Assembly: GCA_022839745.1 (NCBI GenBank)
Contig: JALHJB010000002.1
Coordinates: 93,159-157,158, forward strand
Source: Actinomycetes bacterium
GTDB lineage: Bacteria; Actinomycetota; Coriobacteriia; Anaerosomatales; Anaerosomataceae
DNA length: 64,000 nt
Direction of reading: 5' to 3'
The position numbers and the translations under genes were made by a program. Under the pieces are notes generated by a model, which saw nothing but the letters and a program-made list of their open reading frames with translations, was not told where the DNA came from and did no database searches. This document shows, piece after piece, positions 54,193-61,139 of this stretch. Position 1 is the first letter of the stretch. Every line of letters starts with the position of its first letter.

Positions 54193-55497
54193 ATGCCGAT
54201 CTGGAACGCCGAGTACGAGACGATGCCCCGCGAGCAGCTCGCGGCACTGCAGCTGCGCCGCCTCCAATCAACGGTGGCCTGGGTGTATGAACGCGTGCCG
54301 TACTACCGGCAGGAGCTTGACGCCCGGGGAGTGAAGCCGCGGGACATCCGCTCGCTTGAGGATGTCAGGCTGCTTCCGCTCACCGACAAGACGGCCCTGC
54401 GTGACACCTACCCCTACGGGATGTTCGCTGTCGACCTTGAGCAGGTCGTGCGCGTGCACTCATCCTCCGGCACCACGGGCAAGCCTATCGTCGTGGGCTA
54501 CACCAAGGGCGACCTCAACACGTGGACCGAGCTCACCGCCCGCGTCGTCTCGGCGGCGGGCGTGACTGCGGCCGACCGCGTGCAGGTGGTGTTCCTCTAC
54601 GGCATGTTCACGGGCGGCTGGGGCATGCACTACGGCATGGAACGGGTGGGCGCCACGGTGTTCCCGGCGGGCTCAGGCAACACCGAGCGGCAGCTGATGA
54701 TGATGCAGGACTTCGGCACGACCGCCATCGTCGGCACGCCCAGCTATGCGCTCTACATCGCTGAGGTCGCCGAGAAGGCCGGCATCGATATGCACGCGTT
54801 GCCGCTGCGGTTGGGGCTCTTCGGCGGCGAGCCGTCCGGCGAGGGGATGCGCGAGGAGATCGAGCAGCGCCTCGGCATCCTCGCGACCGACAACTACGGG
54901 CTCTCGGAGGTCATGGGGCCGGGCGTGAGCGGCGAGTGCGAGCATCAGTGCGGTCTGCATATGGCCGAGGACCATTTCCTGTTCGAGCTTGTCGACCCGG
55001 TGACCAGTGAGCCGGTGCCCGCAGGCGGGGAGGGGGAGCTCATCATCACCTCCCTCACCAAAGAGGCGTTCCCGGTGCTCAGGTACCGCACACACGACCT
55101 CACCACCATCGAGACCGCGGTGTGCGAGTGCGGCCGTACGAGCGCACGCATGCGCAAGGTGCGCAAGCGCACCGATGACATGCTGATCATCCGCGGCGTG
55201 AACGTATTCCCGAGCCAGATCGAGGACGCGCTGCTTGCGGTTGAGGGTGTTGAGCCCCACTACCTGATCGTGGTCGACCGCGAGGGCGCCATGGATACCC
55301 TTGAAGTGCGGATCGAGGTCTCGCCGGCCATATTCTCCGACGTGATGCGCAACATGGTCGCGTTCAACAAGCAGGTGGGCGAGAAGATCGCCTCCATAGT
55401 GGGGCTTCAGGCGAAGATCACGCTGGTGGAGCCTGGTACTATAGAGCGGACCGTGGGCAAGGCACGACACGTCGTGGACAACCGCACGCAGTTCTAG
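54193..55497 (+). CDS. paaK: phenylacetate-CoA ligase family (PaaK), second copy
   Basis: A 434-aa arylacetate-CoA ligase, similar to the copy at 30135 over its full length. It shows VHSSSGTTGKPIVVGYTKGD, FLYGMFTGGWGMHYGMERVG, DNYGLSEVMGPGVSGECE and KRTDDMLIIRGVNVFPSQIED. Placed at the end of the ior-ACT-liv operon, it likely exchanges the arylacetyl-CoA made by IorAB for free arylacetate while conserving energy, or recaptures arylacetate. The direction cannot be read from sequence. Confidence 0.92.
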   Translation: MPIWNAEYETMPREQLAALQLRRLQSTVAWVYERVPYYRQELDARGVKPRDIRSLEDVRLLPLTDKTALRDTYPYGMFAVDLEQVVRVHSSSGTTGKPIVVGYTKGDLNTWTELTARVVSAAGVTAADRVQVVFLYGMFTGGWGMHYGMERVGATVFPAGSGNTERQLMMMQDFGTTAIVGTPSYALYIAEVAEKAGIDMHALPLRLGLFGGEPSGEGMREEIEQRLGILATDNYGLSEVMGPGVSGECEHQCGLHMAEDHFLFELVDPVTSEPVPAGGEGELIITSLTKEAFPVLRYRTHDLTTIETAVCECGRTSARMRKVRKRTDDMLIIRGVNVFPSQIEDALLAVEGVEPHYLIVVDREGAMDTLEVRIEVSPAIFSDVMRNMVAFNKQVGEKIASIVGLQAKITLVEPGTIERTVGKARHVVDNRTQF

Positions 55498-55523
55498 AGC
55501 CGCCGCACAAAGGACGCTGTGAC

Positions 55524-56063
55524 GTGCAGGAGTACATGCCCTACATCATCATCGGCTTTGTCGCCGCGGTTCTGATCGCGGGGACGGTCGTGGTCGCGCG
55601 TGTGATGTGGCGCAAGCAGGTGGGCCGCTACATCATCGCGCTCACCGGGCACCGCGAGGCCATCGTCTCGGCGCTCAAGGCCGCCGAGTCCGTGATCGCC
55701 GAGCTCGCACAGGGTGACGCCGAGCAGATCATGGCCTTCTCGGCCGGGGGCTCCGATGAACGTCAGACGCTTGCCGAGATCGCCGAGCGCATGCGCATCG
55801 AGCACGCCGAGTTGACCGATATCGCGCTGCCGAAGAAGCTGTGGAAGTTCGCGGATATGTTATGTGATGCGGCCGAGTCGCTCGCCACACAGGCCGGTGG
55901 GGTAGGCGACCAGGAGGGCGAGGCTGTGCTCGACGCGCTGCTCGCGCTCGACCTCGCCTCCGTGCGTGGCCTGCTTGCCGATTCGGCTGTGGAAGCCGAG
56001 CGGGTGTCGGTCCAGTACAAGGTGACGGATCCATCGGTCTACGGTGGGGGGTTGTACATATGA
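55524..56063 (+). CDS. membrane-anchored helical protein, unknown
   Basis: A 179-aa protein with one N-terminal helix (YIIIGFVAAVLIAGTVVVARV) and a mostly helical, acidic cytosolic part rich in Ala, Glu and Leu. No motif is recognised. GTG begins 26 nt after paaK, and the stop overlaps the SH3-domain gene by 4 nt. It could be an envelope-associated scaffold protein, but nothing in the sequence shows its role. Confidence 0.6.
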   Translation: MQEYMPYIIIGFVAAVLIAGTVVVARVMWRKQVGRYIIALTGHREAIVSALKAAESVIAELAQGDAEQIMAFSAGGSDERQTLAEIAERMRIEHAELTDIALPKKLWKFADMLCDAAESLATQAGGVGDQEGEAVLDALLALDLASVRGLLADSAVEAERVSVQYKVTDPSVYGGGLYI

Positions 56064-56575
56064 GGTCAGGGTACGACCGTGACCACGATGAGCGGGGCGG
56101 TATGTCGTACGACCCGTACGCCGACGTTCTGCAGAACGATGAGCCGTCGCCGCTCGTGCGGATCGCGCGCATCGTTGTGCCGTGGGTGGTCCTCATCGCT
56201 GTCGTTACCGCAGCACTGTCTATCTGGAGCGACTTCCGCCTGCAGGCTGACCGGGCGCGCTCAGGGGACACGACATCGACGATCGAGTCGACGGCAACGC
56301 CGGACGGGGCGTCGGCTCCGAGCGGTGGCACCGGAGGCTCGGCGGCGCCAACCGGAACGGTCTCGACCGATGCGCCATATGTCCGCGTGAAGACCGATGG
56401 CCTCAACTTCCGTACGTCCGCGTCGACCGATGCGGAAGTGATCTCCAAACTCCCGGGCGGTACGGTTCTGACCTACCTGGAGTCAGTGAACGGCTGGTAC
56501 CACGTTCGGGATGCGACCGGAGCTGAAGGCTGGGTCGCGGCTGGTGGCAGCTTCACGGAGCTTGTGATGCCGTAA
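56060..56575 (+). CDS. membrane-anchored SH3b-domain protein
   Basis: A 171-aa protein: cytosolic start, one helix (IVVPWVVLIAVVTAALSIW), a Ser/Thr/Gly-rich linker, then a bacterial SH3 domain (YVRVKTDGLNFRTSASTDAE, GGTVLTYLESVNGWYHVRD, EGWVAAGG). SH3b domains often bind peptidoglycan or its stem peptide. It is co-transcribed with the preceding membrane protein and probably acts at the cell wall. Confidence 0.78.
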   Translation: MRSGYDRDHDERGGMSYDPYADVLQNDEPSPLVRIARIVVPWVVLIAVVTAALSIWSDFRLQADRARSGDTTSTIESTATPDGASAPSGGTGGSAAPTGTVSTDAPYVRVKTDGLNFRTSASTDAEVISKLPGGTVLTYLESVNGWYHVRDATGAEGWVAAGGSFTELVMP

Positions 56576-56587
56576 GGGGAGAGTGCA

Positions 56588-56908
56588 GTGAAGATCATCG
56601 GAAGCGCAGCCGACTTCTATCGCGTTCGCGTGATCGCGATCGACGCGACCGAGGACCTCGATCTCGAGTGGCGCGACGACGTGTTGTACCGGCGTCCGCC
56701 TGCGGAGACGCTCGATGAGGAGCGTGCGTATGTGGTTGAGGCGGTCACGCTCGATGCGCGTGAGGAAACCACTACCCTCGCCACGTTCGATGACGCCGGG
56801 GACGCGCGCGCCTGGGCCCGTGAGCGACAGGACGAACTGCACGATCTCACGAAGTCCGACTTCGAGGAGCGCTACTTCCCGCAGGAGTCTGGGTACGACG
56901 AGGAGTAG
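56588..56908 (+). CDS. small acidic protein, unknown; last host gene before the prophage
   Basis: A 106-aa acidic soluble protein (SAADFYRVRVIAIDATEDLD to FPQESGYDEE) with a mixed alpha/beta look and no cysteines. GTG precedes an in-frame start with SD AGGGGAGAG. I recognise no family. It lies 12 nt after the SH3 gene. The next 90 nt contain a GC hairpin (GGGCACC/GGTGCCC) and then the left dif-like repeat of the prophage. Confidence 0.55.
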   Translation: MKIIGSAADFYRVRVIAIDATEDLDLEWRDDVLYRRPPAETLDEERAYVVEAVTLDAREETTTLATFDDAGDARAWARERQDELHDLTKSDFEERYFPQESGYDEE

Positions 56909-56971
56909 AGCCTGGGGTGTAGAACCCACCGCCGCGCCTGCCGGGGCACCCTCCCTCCGGGGCAGTGGTGC

Positions 56972-56999
56972 CCACCACATAATAATGTCATAAGATACA
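56972..56999. other. left dif-like attachment site of the prophage
   Basis: The 28 bp have the XerC/XerD layout: 11-bp arm CCACCACATAA, 6-bp centre TAATGT, 11-bp arm CATAAGATACA. Read on the other strand, the arm TTATGTGGTGG starts with the TTATGT of typical dif XerD half-sites. The CATAAGATACA arm (56989-56999) recurs at 63990-64000. This is where the phage genome appears to join the host chromosome. Confidence 0.5.
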
Positions 57000-57182
57000 G
57001 CGGCACGCGTTGACTGGAAAATCCACTGCCAGTTACTTCCATTCCGCAGGAAACGGAACCGCAAAACGATCATGCACCAAACAGCCCCCGGAAACGCTTC
57101 CCGGGGACGCGCGAAGATACCCGGCGTACAGGAAGTGCCCCCAACCGAGACCGGACGGATCAGGCAAGGAGAGGGGAGACTG
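57000..57182. other. prophage non-coding region with hairpins (candidate origin/packaging signal)
   Basis: 183 nt without a gene. Hairpins: ACTGG/CCAGT (57013-57017 with 57029-57033), TTCCG/CGGAA (57042-57046 with 57054-57058) and CCCCGG/CCGGGG (57086-57091 with 57101-57106). In the circular phage form this region would join 63896-64000 across the attachment site to make a single intergenic region of about 290 nt. That is where Ff phages keep their origins and packaging signal. Confidence 0.45.
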
Positions 57183-57359
57183 CTACTGCCGAACCTGCTT
57201 ACACCGTGCGCAGACCTCACGGCCGTCCAAAGCCCGATCGTAGACCCATTGGTGCCCGAAGCGCTTGCACATCGGCAGCGATTCGTCCAACTCGCGCACA
57301 CTACGCTCACGTTGACGCTTCAAGTGAGCCGCAACCCGCGGATCGATGACAAAACCCAC
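57183..57359 (-). CDS. small zinc-ribbon-like phage protein
   Basis: A 58-aa protein beginning at a GTG 4 nt after the Zot stop, with SD AGGGGTGATC. The first 30 residues are helical and basic. The end carries a Cys/His pattern, MCKRFGHQWVYDR then EVCARCKQVRQ, consistent with a small zinc ribbon. It is too short for usual ORF thresholds. It occupies the place after gpI and may be a DNA- or host-interaction factor; no function is shown. Confidence 0.6.
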   Translation of the reverse strand: MGFVIDPRVAAHLKRQRERSVRELDESLPMCKRFGHQWVYDRALDGREVCARCKQVRQ

Positions 57360-57363
57360 ACGA

Positions 57364-58044
57364 TCACCCCTGCCCGGTCAGATCAGCCAGAACCTCGACC
57401 ACCGGAGAGCGGCGCGCCTGGTCAAGCTGCTGACGCACAACAAGCGCCGCACTCTCCACGAGCTTCATTGTATCGTAGCTGTCAGCGGCGCGCTGCGGAA
57501 ACACGTGCCAACTCACATGATCGCACTCACGGGGAAGCTGACCGACCTCGGGATCAGGCGAGTTGTACACCTTGCACCGATACAATCGCCCACGCTCACG
57601 CTTCGGAAGCTCACCCCGAGGCGAAATCCGCTTCGGCCAGAACGAATCAACGACCACGGCGCGGTCAGTCACCCGACGCACATTCACGTTGGCGAACCGC
57701 CAGTGTTGAGCAGTCCACAGCATCGAGACCCCGAGCTTCCGACCTTGAGTGAAAAGCACATCACACGCACCCGGCCAGGCCGTGAGACCCGCGCCGGGAG
57801 GGAAGAGCATCCGTATCTCGTCGATCAAGATCAGCTTCCGATAGCCAGGTGTCGGCAACACCGCGAAGTCAATGAGATCATCAACGCTGTTGATCTCGAG
57901 CGCAAGAGGATGGACGAAACCGAAGTTGTTCCCCACGATCAGATGCGGATCACGCTTGATGCGGCGCAGCGCCTCGCGAGCCATCATCAGAGACTTCCCC
58001 GAGCCCCAGTACCCCGTGTACCCAACAATGTTCGGCTCAGCCAC
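57364..58044 (-). CDS. Zot-family ATPase (gpI-like morphogenesis protein)
   Basis: A 226-aa P-loop ATPase of the zonular occludens toxin family, the assembly motor of filamentous phages. Walker A is VGYTGYWGSGKSLMMAREAL, Walker B is YRKLILIDEIRMLFP, then LFTQGRKLGVSMLWTAQHW (sensor region). GTG at 58044 overlaps the stop of the preceding gene (TAGTG). Ff gpI has a C-terminal transmembrane anchor and periplasmic tail, but none is visible here, so the membrane tie may be supplied by the gpVI-like protein next door. Confidence 0.85.
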   Translation of the reverse strand: MAEPNIVGYTGYWGSGKSLMMAREALRRIKRDPHLIVGNNFGFVHPLALEINSVDDLIDFAVLPTPGYRKLILIDEIRMLFPPGAGLTAWPGACDVLFTQGRKLGVSMLWTAQHWRFANVNVRRVTDRAVVVDSFWPKRISPRGELPKRERGRLYRCKVYNSPDPEVGQLPRECDHVSWHVFPQRAADSYDTMKLVESAALVVRQQLDQARRSPVVEVLADLTGQG

Positions 58045-58307
58045 TATGAACCAGCCCCCGGCCAGATCAACGAGAACACGCGCCGGGCAGTCATGACCAC
58101 GTACAGCGCAACAACGATCGACAGCAACATGCCGAGAAGCGCCAAGCTCTCCGAGATCGGCACGAACTCGTCCAACTGCGCGATCCACGCGATGAAACGA
58201 CCGGCCGGCGCGATGGCCTCGGTCAACTCCGCCACATCCGCGAGCGGGAACAACTCGACAACAGAGATCGCGACCTCGATCAGCCAATCAAGGAACCAGT
58301 CGAACAC
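58044..58307 (-). CDS. gpVI-like minor coat / membrane protein of the prophage
   Basis: An 87-aa hydrophobic protein with an N-terminal amphipathic/hydrophobic stretch (FDWFLDWLIEVAISVVELF) and a strong helix near residues 55-75 (LALLGMLLSIVVALYVVM), ending basic. Its place between the adsorption protein and Zot is that of gene VI in Ff phages. GpVI caps the virion end and ends assembly. Identity rests on position, size and hydrophobicity, not on sequence similarity. Confidence 0.65.
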   Translation of the reverse strand: MFDWFLDWLIEVAISVVELFPLADVAELTEAIAPAGRFIAWIAQLDEFVPISESLALLGMLLSIVVALYVVMTARRVFSLIWPGAGS

Positions 58308-59999
58308 CTAGACCGCCACCTTGGGACGAAGAAGCGCGAACAACGTTGCAATCGCAGAGATAGCCACCAGTCCCAGCAACGCCCACCGATAGGGCTTCAA
58401 AGGCTGCAACCACGAAGCAGGGTCGATCGTCGTATAGACAGGCTCGGGAAACAGGCCACTCCCAGGAGTGCCAGAACCTGCGAAAGGATTCCACTGCACC
58501 TGCCACGTCATAGGATCAGAAGATCCCCCTTGCGCGGATTCCCAGACCGAGGCCATGACGACGCCGCCAGCGAACGGCCACCGCTGCTCAAACTCACCTT
58601 GCAACGTAGCGAGAAGCGGGGCAGTCTTGCCCGTCCAACGGTTCTCATCCTCATCAACGCCGGTGACTTCTTCGACGGGATCCGGCAAAGTATCCGGCAC
58701 CTGCACCTGCTCGATCACCTCGGAAGCGATAGGGTCAGAATCAGGATCAATCAACTGATCGTGCACAGAACCAGGAATGCGCAGAACGGCGGGATACCGG
58801 CCCTCATCGCCCGGAGCCTGCTCGGGGCGACCCACTATATCTTCCTCCTCCGTGACCTCAACAGGCCTGATGAGAGGATTACCGAGGATCACGTCAAGCC
58901 ACGCATTGAGCTGGTCACAAGCAGCCTCGGCCTGCTCAAGAGTACGCCCACCCCGGACAAAGCAGCCAGGACCGTACGGATTCGCGTTCTCGCTCAACTC
59001 CTGATCGAACACCCAGAACCGCGCATCATGCGTCGCCCCGGTGACCTGATCGAACAGATACGGCGTCGCCCAGTCACCGGCATCATTGGAATTGTAGAAA
59101 ACGTGATAGATCGGAGACGACGCACTAGAAAGAACCGAGAGCAAGCGCGCTTTCGTCGCCTCGAGCTTGGGGCTCCAGACCAGACTACGCGAATCAGAAA
59201 TAGACGGCACGCCATAATAAGAATACGGATGATCCTGAAAATGAGGCGGTGACCTGAAAGCCGAAGCCCACCACTCAGGCGACCGCCGAGGATAAGGATG
59301 CTGGTAGTTGGCAGGGAACTCCCAAGCCAACGTCTCCGAACTCTCGAGAGACGCCAGGAAACCAGGGAAGAGGTAGCGCTGATCCACCGCATCATTCATC
59401 AACCAACCAGGTTTGCGATGCAGATAGTGATCCTCGCCAGGATGCAAGCATGGCAAGAGAGAACCCTGTAGCCCGTAAGCACCGCAGACAGAGCCGTCTG
59501 CGTGATAGTACGTCTCTTCACCGACCAGAAGCCCACCGATCCAGTTACCGGCGTCATGCGCAGCGAACAGCAAAGAAGCCTGCGATAACATGCCGCCGAT
59601 CTTCGCAACAGAAAGCCCCTTAGTCCACGGCAGCGCCTTACCCGCAGCACGGTGAACACCTTGTGCCGCAGCCCCGTCACGCGCTGCAGTCGACTGATAC
59701 AGCCACTGGCCGGGCTTGAAAGTGTAAGCGCGACCATGCAGCTTATCCATAGCCCATTGAACCTCCGAGACCTTGGCCTTAGCCCAGAACGTACGAGCAT
59801 CCACGATCCCACGCGCCTGCATAGACGCACGCTGCGCAGGTGTGAACTGCGACATCAGATACTCATTGAAGAATGACGTGTTGAACTGCGATTCCCAGTA
59901 CACCCAATCCGCGGATGTACCGGACGCGAAAGCCGGAGCCGCGCACGACGTCACGATCATCAGACAGAGCGCAGCCGACACCAGTTGCACACGCCGCAT
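58308..59999 (-). CDS. gpIII-like adsorption / receptor-binding protein
   Basis: A 563-aa secreted, C-terminally anchored protein. The N-terminus has a signal peptide (VSAALCLMIVTSCAAPAFA). The large ectodomain is rich in Trp, Tyr and Ser and has scattered cysteines, and the last 30 residues form a single helix (WALLGLVAISAIATLFALL) ending RPKVAV. This is the architecture of gpIII, and it lies between the major coat gene and the gpVI-like gene. It likely binds a pilus or cell-wall structure of an actinobacterial host. SD GAGGAATCC precedes the ATG. Confidence 0.75.
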   Translation of the reverse strand: MRRVQLVSAALCLMIVTSCAAPAFASGTSADWVYWESQFNTSFFNEYLMSQFTPAQRASMQARGIVDARTFWAKAKVSEVQWAMDKLHGRAYTFKPGQWLYQSTAARDGAAAQGVHRAAGKALPWTKGLSVAKIGGMLSQASLLFAAHDAGNWIGGLLVGEETYYHADGSVCGAYGLQGSLLPCLHPGEDHYLHRKPGWLMNDAVDQRYLFPGFLASLESSETLAWEFPANYQHPYPRRSPEWWASAFRSPPHFQDHPYSYYGVPSISDSRSLVWSPKLEATKARLLSVLSSASSPIYHVFYNSNDAGDWATPYLFDQVTGATHDARFWVFDQELSENANPYGPGCFVRGGRTLEQAEAACDQLNAWLDVILGNPLIRPVEVTEEEDIVGRPEQAPGDEGRYPAVLRIPGSVHDQLIDPDSDPIASEVIEQVQVPDTLPDPVEEVTGVDEDENRWTGKTAPLLATLQGEFEQRWPFAGGVVMASVWESAQGGSSDPMTWQVQWNPFAGSGTPGSGLFPEPVYTTIDPASWLQPLKPYRWALLGLVAISAIATLFALLRPKVAV

Positions 60000-60033
60000 G
60001 GATTCCTCGATTCCTCGGCTAGCAGGTTCATGT

Positions 60034-60062
60034 CTGGCCGCCCGCTAGCGCGTGACGGCCAG
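60034..60062 (-). terminator. hairpin between the coat and adsorption genes
   Basis: CTGGCCG (60034-60040) pairs with CGGCCAG (60056-60062), a 7-bp stem with a 15-nt loop that holds a further palindrome CGCTAGCG (60043-60050). It follows the major coat gene and precedes the adsorption gene. Ff phages have a strong terminator at exactly this place to keep coat transcripts abundant. Confidence 0.5.
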
Positions 60063-60073
60063 CCATGAAACGG

Positions 60074-60247
60074 CTAGCGCGCGGTTCCCTTGAAGAGCCG
60101 CTTGGCGAAACCGACACCGAAAGTGATGAGGGCGATGCCAAGGCCTGCCGCCACGATCTCGGGGACGATACCCGCCACAGAACCGGCAGCGGCAGTCAGA
60201 GCGGTAGAGACGCTACCAAGAGCCGTATCAAGCACAGTCGCTTCCAT
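60074..60247 (-). CDS. major coat protein (gpVIII-like), candidate
   Basis: A 57-aa protein with the pVIII plan: short acidic/amphipathic N-terminus (MEATVLDTALGSVS), an alanine-rich hydrophobic helix (about residues 22-46, GSVAGIVPEIVAAGLGIALI) and a basic C-terminus (FAKRLFKGTAR) that would face the DNA inside the virion. The SD AGGGAGGTGACAA is the strongest in the element, as expected for the most abundant protein. No separate signal peptide is evident, unlike Ff. It sits below most ORF length cut-offs. Confidence 0.75.
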   Translation of the reverse strand: MEATVLDTALGSVSTALTAAAGSVAGIVPEIVAAGLGIALITFGVGFAKRLFKGTAR

Positions 60248-60250
60248 TTG

Positions 60251-60346
60251 TCACCTCCCTCGCTTCCCAGAAAGCCGAACGAGACCGGAGAAGCCACCCA
60301 CCGCGAGGCAAGCAGCGTAAACCGCTATGAGATCAGTCACGGTCAT
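60251..60346 (-). CDS. 31-aa hydrophobic protein (gpIX/gpVII-like minor coat)
   Basis: A 31-aa protein (MTVTDLIAVYAACLAVGGFS then GLVRLSGKRGR) with one hydrophobic helix and a basic end. The stop is 3 nt from the coat ATG and overlaps its SD, and the start overlaps the preceding 34-aa gene by 14 nt. Ff gene IX encodes a 32-aa minor coat protein directly before gene VIII. Assigned by size, topology and position. Confidence 0.6.
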   Translation of the reverse strand: MTVTDLIAVYAACLAVGGFSGLVRLSGKRGR

Positions 60347-60437
60347 TGCCAGCCACCCAGAAGAGACGCAAAACATAGGCGACCAACACGAACGGGAGAA
60401 CTCCCGCGAGCAGAAGAGAGATCATCGCGTCAACCAT
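60333..60437 (-). CDS. 34-aa hydrophobic protein (gpVII-like minor coat)
   Basis: A 34-aa protein (MVDAMISLLLAGVLPFVLVA then YVLRLFWVAGNDRD) with one hydrophobic helix. Its ATG overlaps the stop of the 108-aa gene (TGATG), and its end overlaps the 31-aa gene. Ff gene VII encodes 33 aa in the same place. The pair of tiny overlapping genes before the coat gene is the strongest positional signature of an Ff-like order. Confidence 0.6.
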   Translation of the reverse strand: MVDAMISLLLAGVLPFVLVAYVLRLFWVAGNDRD

Positions 60438-60763
60438 CACGAACCCGCCTTAGAACCGACGAGGAAAGCAAGAGACCCGCTCGTGAGCACGCTACCCACC
60501 ACAAGAACAGCGAGAGCAGCAGCCTCAGAATCAGCAAGCGCGACCGTCCCGACAGTCGCAGTGGGGAAGTTGGATACCGTCACAGTCTCAACACCGCTCG
60601 GGACGCTCGCCAGCATCTCAGCCAGAGCGTCAAGAGAATCCGGGTGCAGCACAACCACCGTCGCAGTGTCGTCAAACGAGTACGTGGACGCATAGGCGGG
60701 CCCGGCACCCGCTATTGAGAGCGCCAGCGCCAGACCCGCCACTATGCCGAGCAGGGAACGCAT
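60437..60763 (-). CDS. secreted membrane-anchored phage protein, unknown
   Basis: A 108-aa protein with a signal peptide (MRSLLGIVAGLALALSIAGA then GPAYA|S) and a C-terminal hydrophobic helix (AALAVLVVGSVLTSGSLAFL), with about 60 extracytoplasmic residues between. It may be a further coat component or an assembly factor. Ff phages have no gene here. The start ATGA overlaps the stop of the gpV-like gene. The longer frame to 60784 is less likely because of the signal peptide. Confidence 0.65.
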   Translation of the reverse strand: MRSLLGIVAGLALALSIAGAGPAYASTYSFDDTATVVVLHPDSLDALAEMLASVPSGVETVTVSNFPTATVGTVALADSEAAALAVLVVGSVLTSGSLAFLVGSKAGS

Positions 60764-61020
60764 CAGAGCACGCCGTTGAACCACAGACGCCGGAAGTTGC
60801 CCACCGAGACATCAAGAGAGACCACACTGCCCTTGAGCGGTTCAAGGACACCACGAGCAGCCGCCGCATCATCCTTGCGGATACTCACCTGCTCCAGGTA
60901 GTCGCGACCGGTATCAACGATCGCAACCGTCTGCGACTTCTGTTCACCATCTTCCGTGCGGTAGGTGCGCTCGGACACATTGCGCAGCGTGCCAGTGAGA
61001 ACAAGCCCGAAATCGTCCAC
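60763..61020 (-). CDS. gpV-like single-stranded DNA-binding protein, candidate
   Basis: An 85-aa protein (gpV of M13 has 87) with beta-rich character: VDDFGLVLTGTLRNV, AIVDTGRDYLEQVSIRKD and SLDVSVGNFRRLWFNGVL. The pattern Y/IVD-x-G-x-x-Y and the late VGxFxxLxxxxL resemble gpV, which coats phage ssDNA and represses gpII translation. GTG at 61020 follows TAAGGAGCGATGAA. It lies 119 nt after Rep, in the gene-V position. The similarity is by eye only. Confidence 0.6.
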   Translation of the reverse strand: MDDFGLVLTGTLRNVSERTYRTEDGEQKSQTVAIVDTGRDYLEQVSIRKDDAAAARGVLEPLKGSVVSLDVSVGNFRRLWFNGVL

Positions 61021-61139
61021 TTCATCGCTCCTTAGACTGGTAACTTCTTGCAACCATCTTCCAGTACCATAAGGGGCAGCCGCAACGCCCGTACGCTGCG
61101 GAAACGCATACACTACAGACCGATATGCGCGTACACCGC

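Noticed and set aside
57346..58311. Long plus-strand ORF (321 aa) opposite Zot
   Set aside because: It is antisense to clear Walker A and B motifs of the Zot gene and has no SD or recognisable domain.
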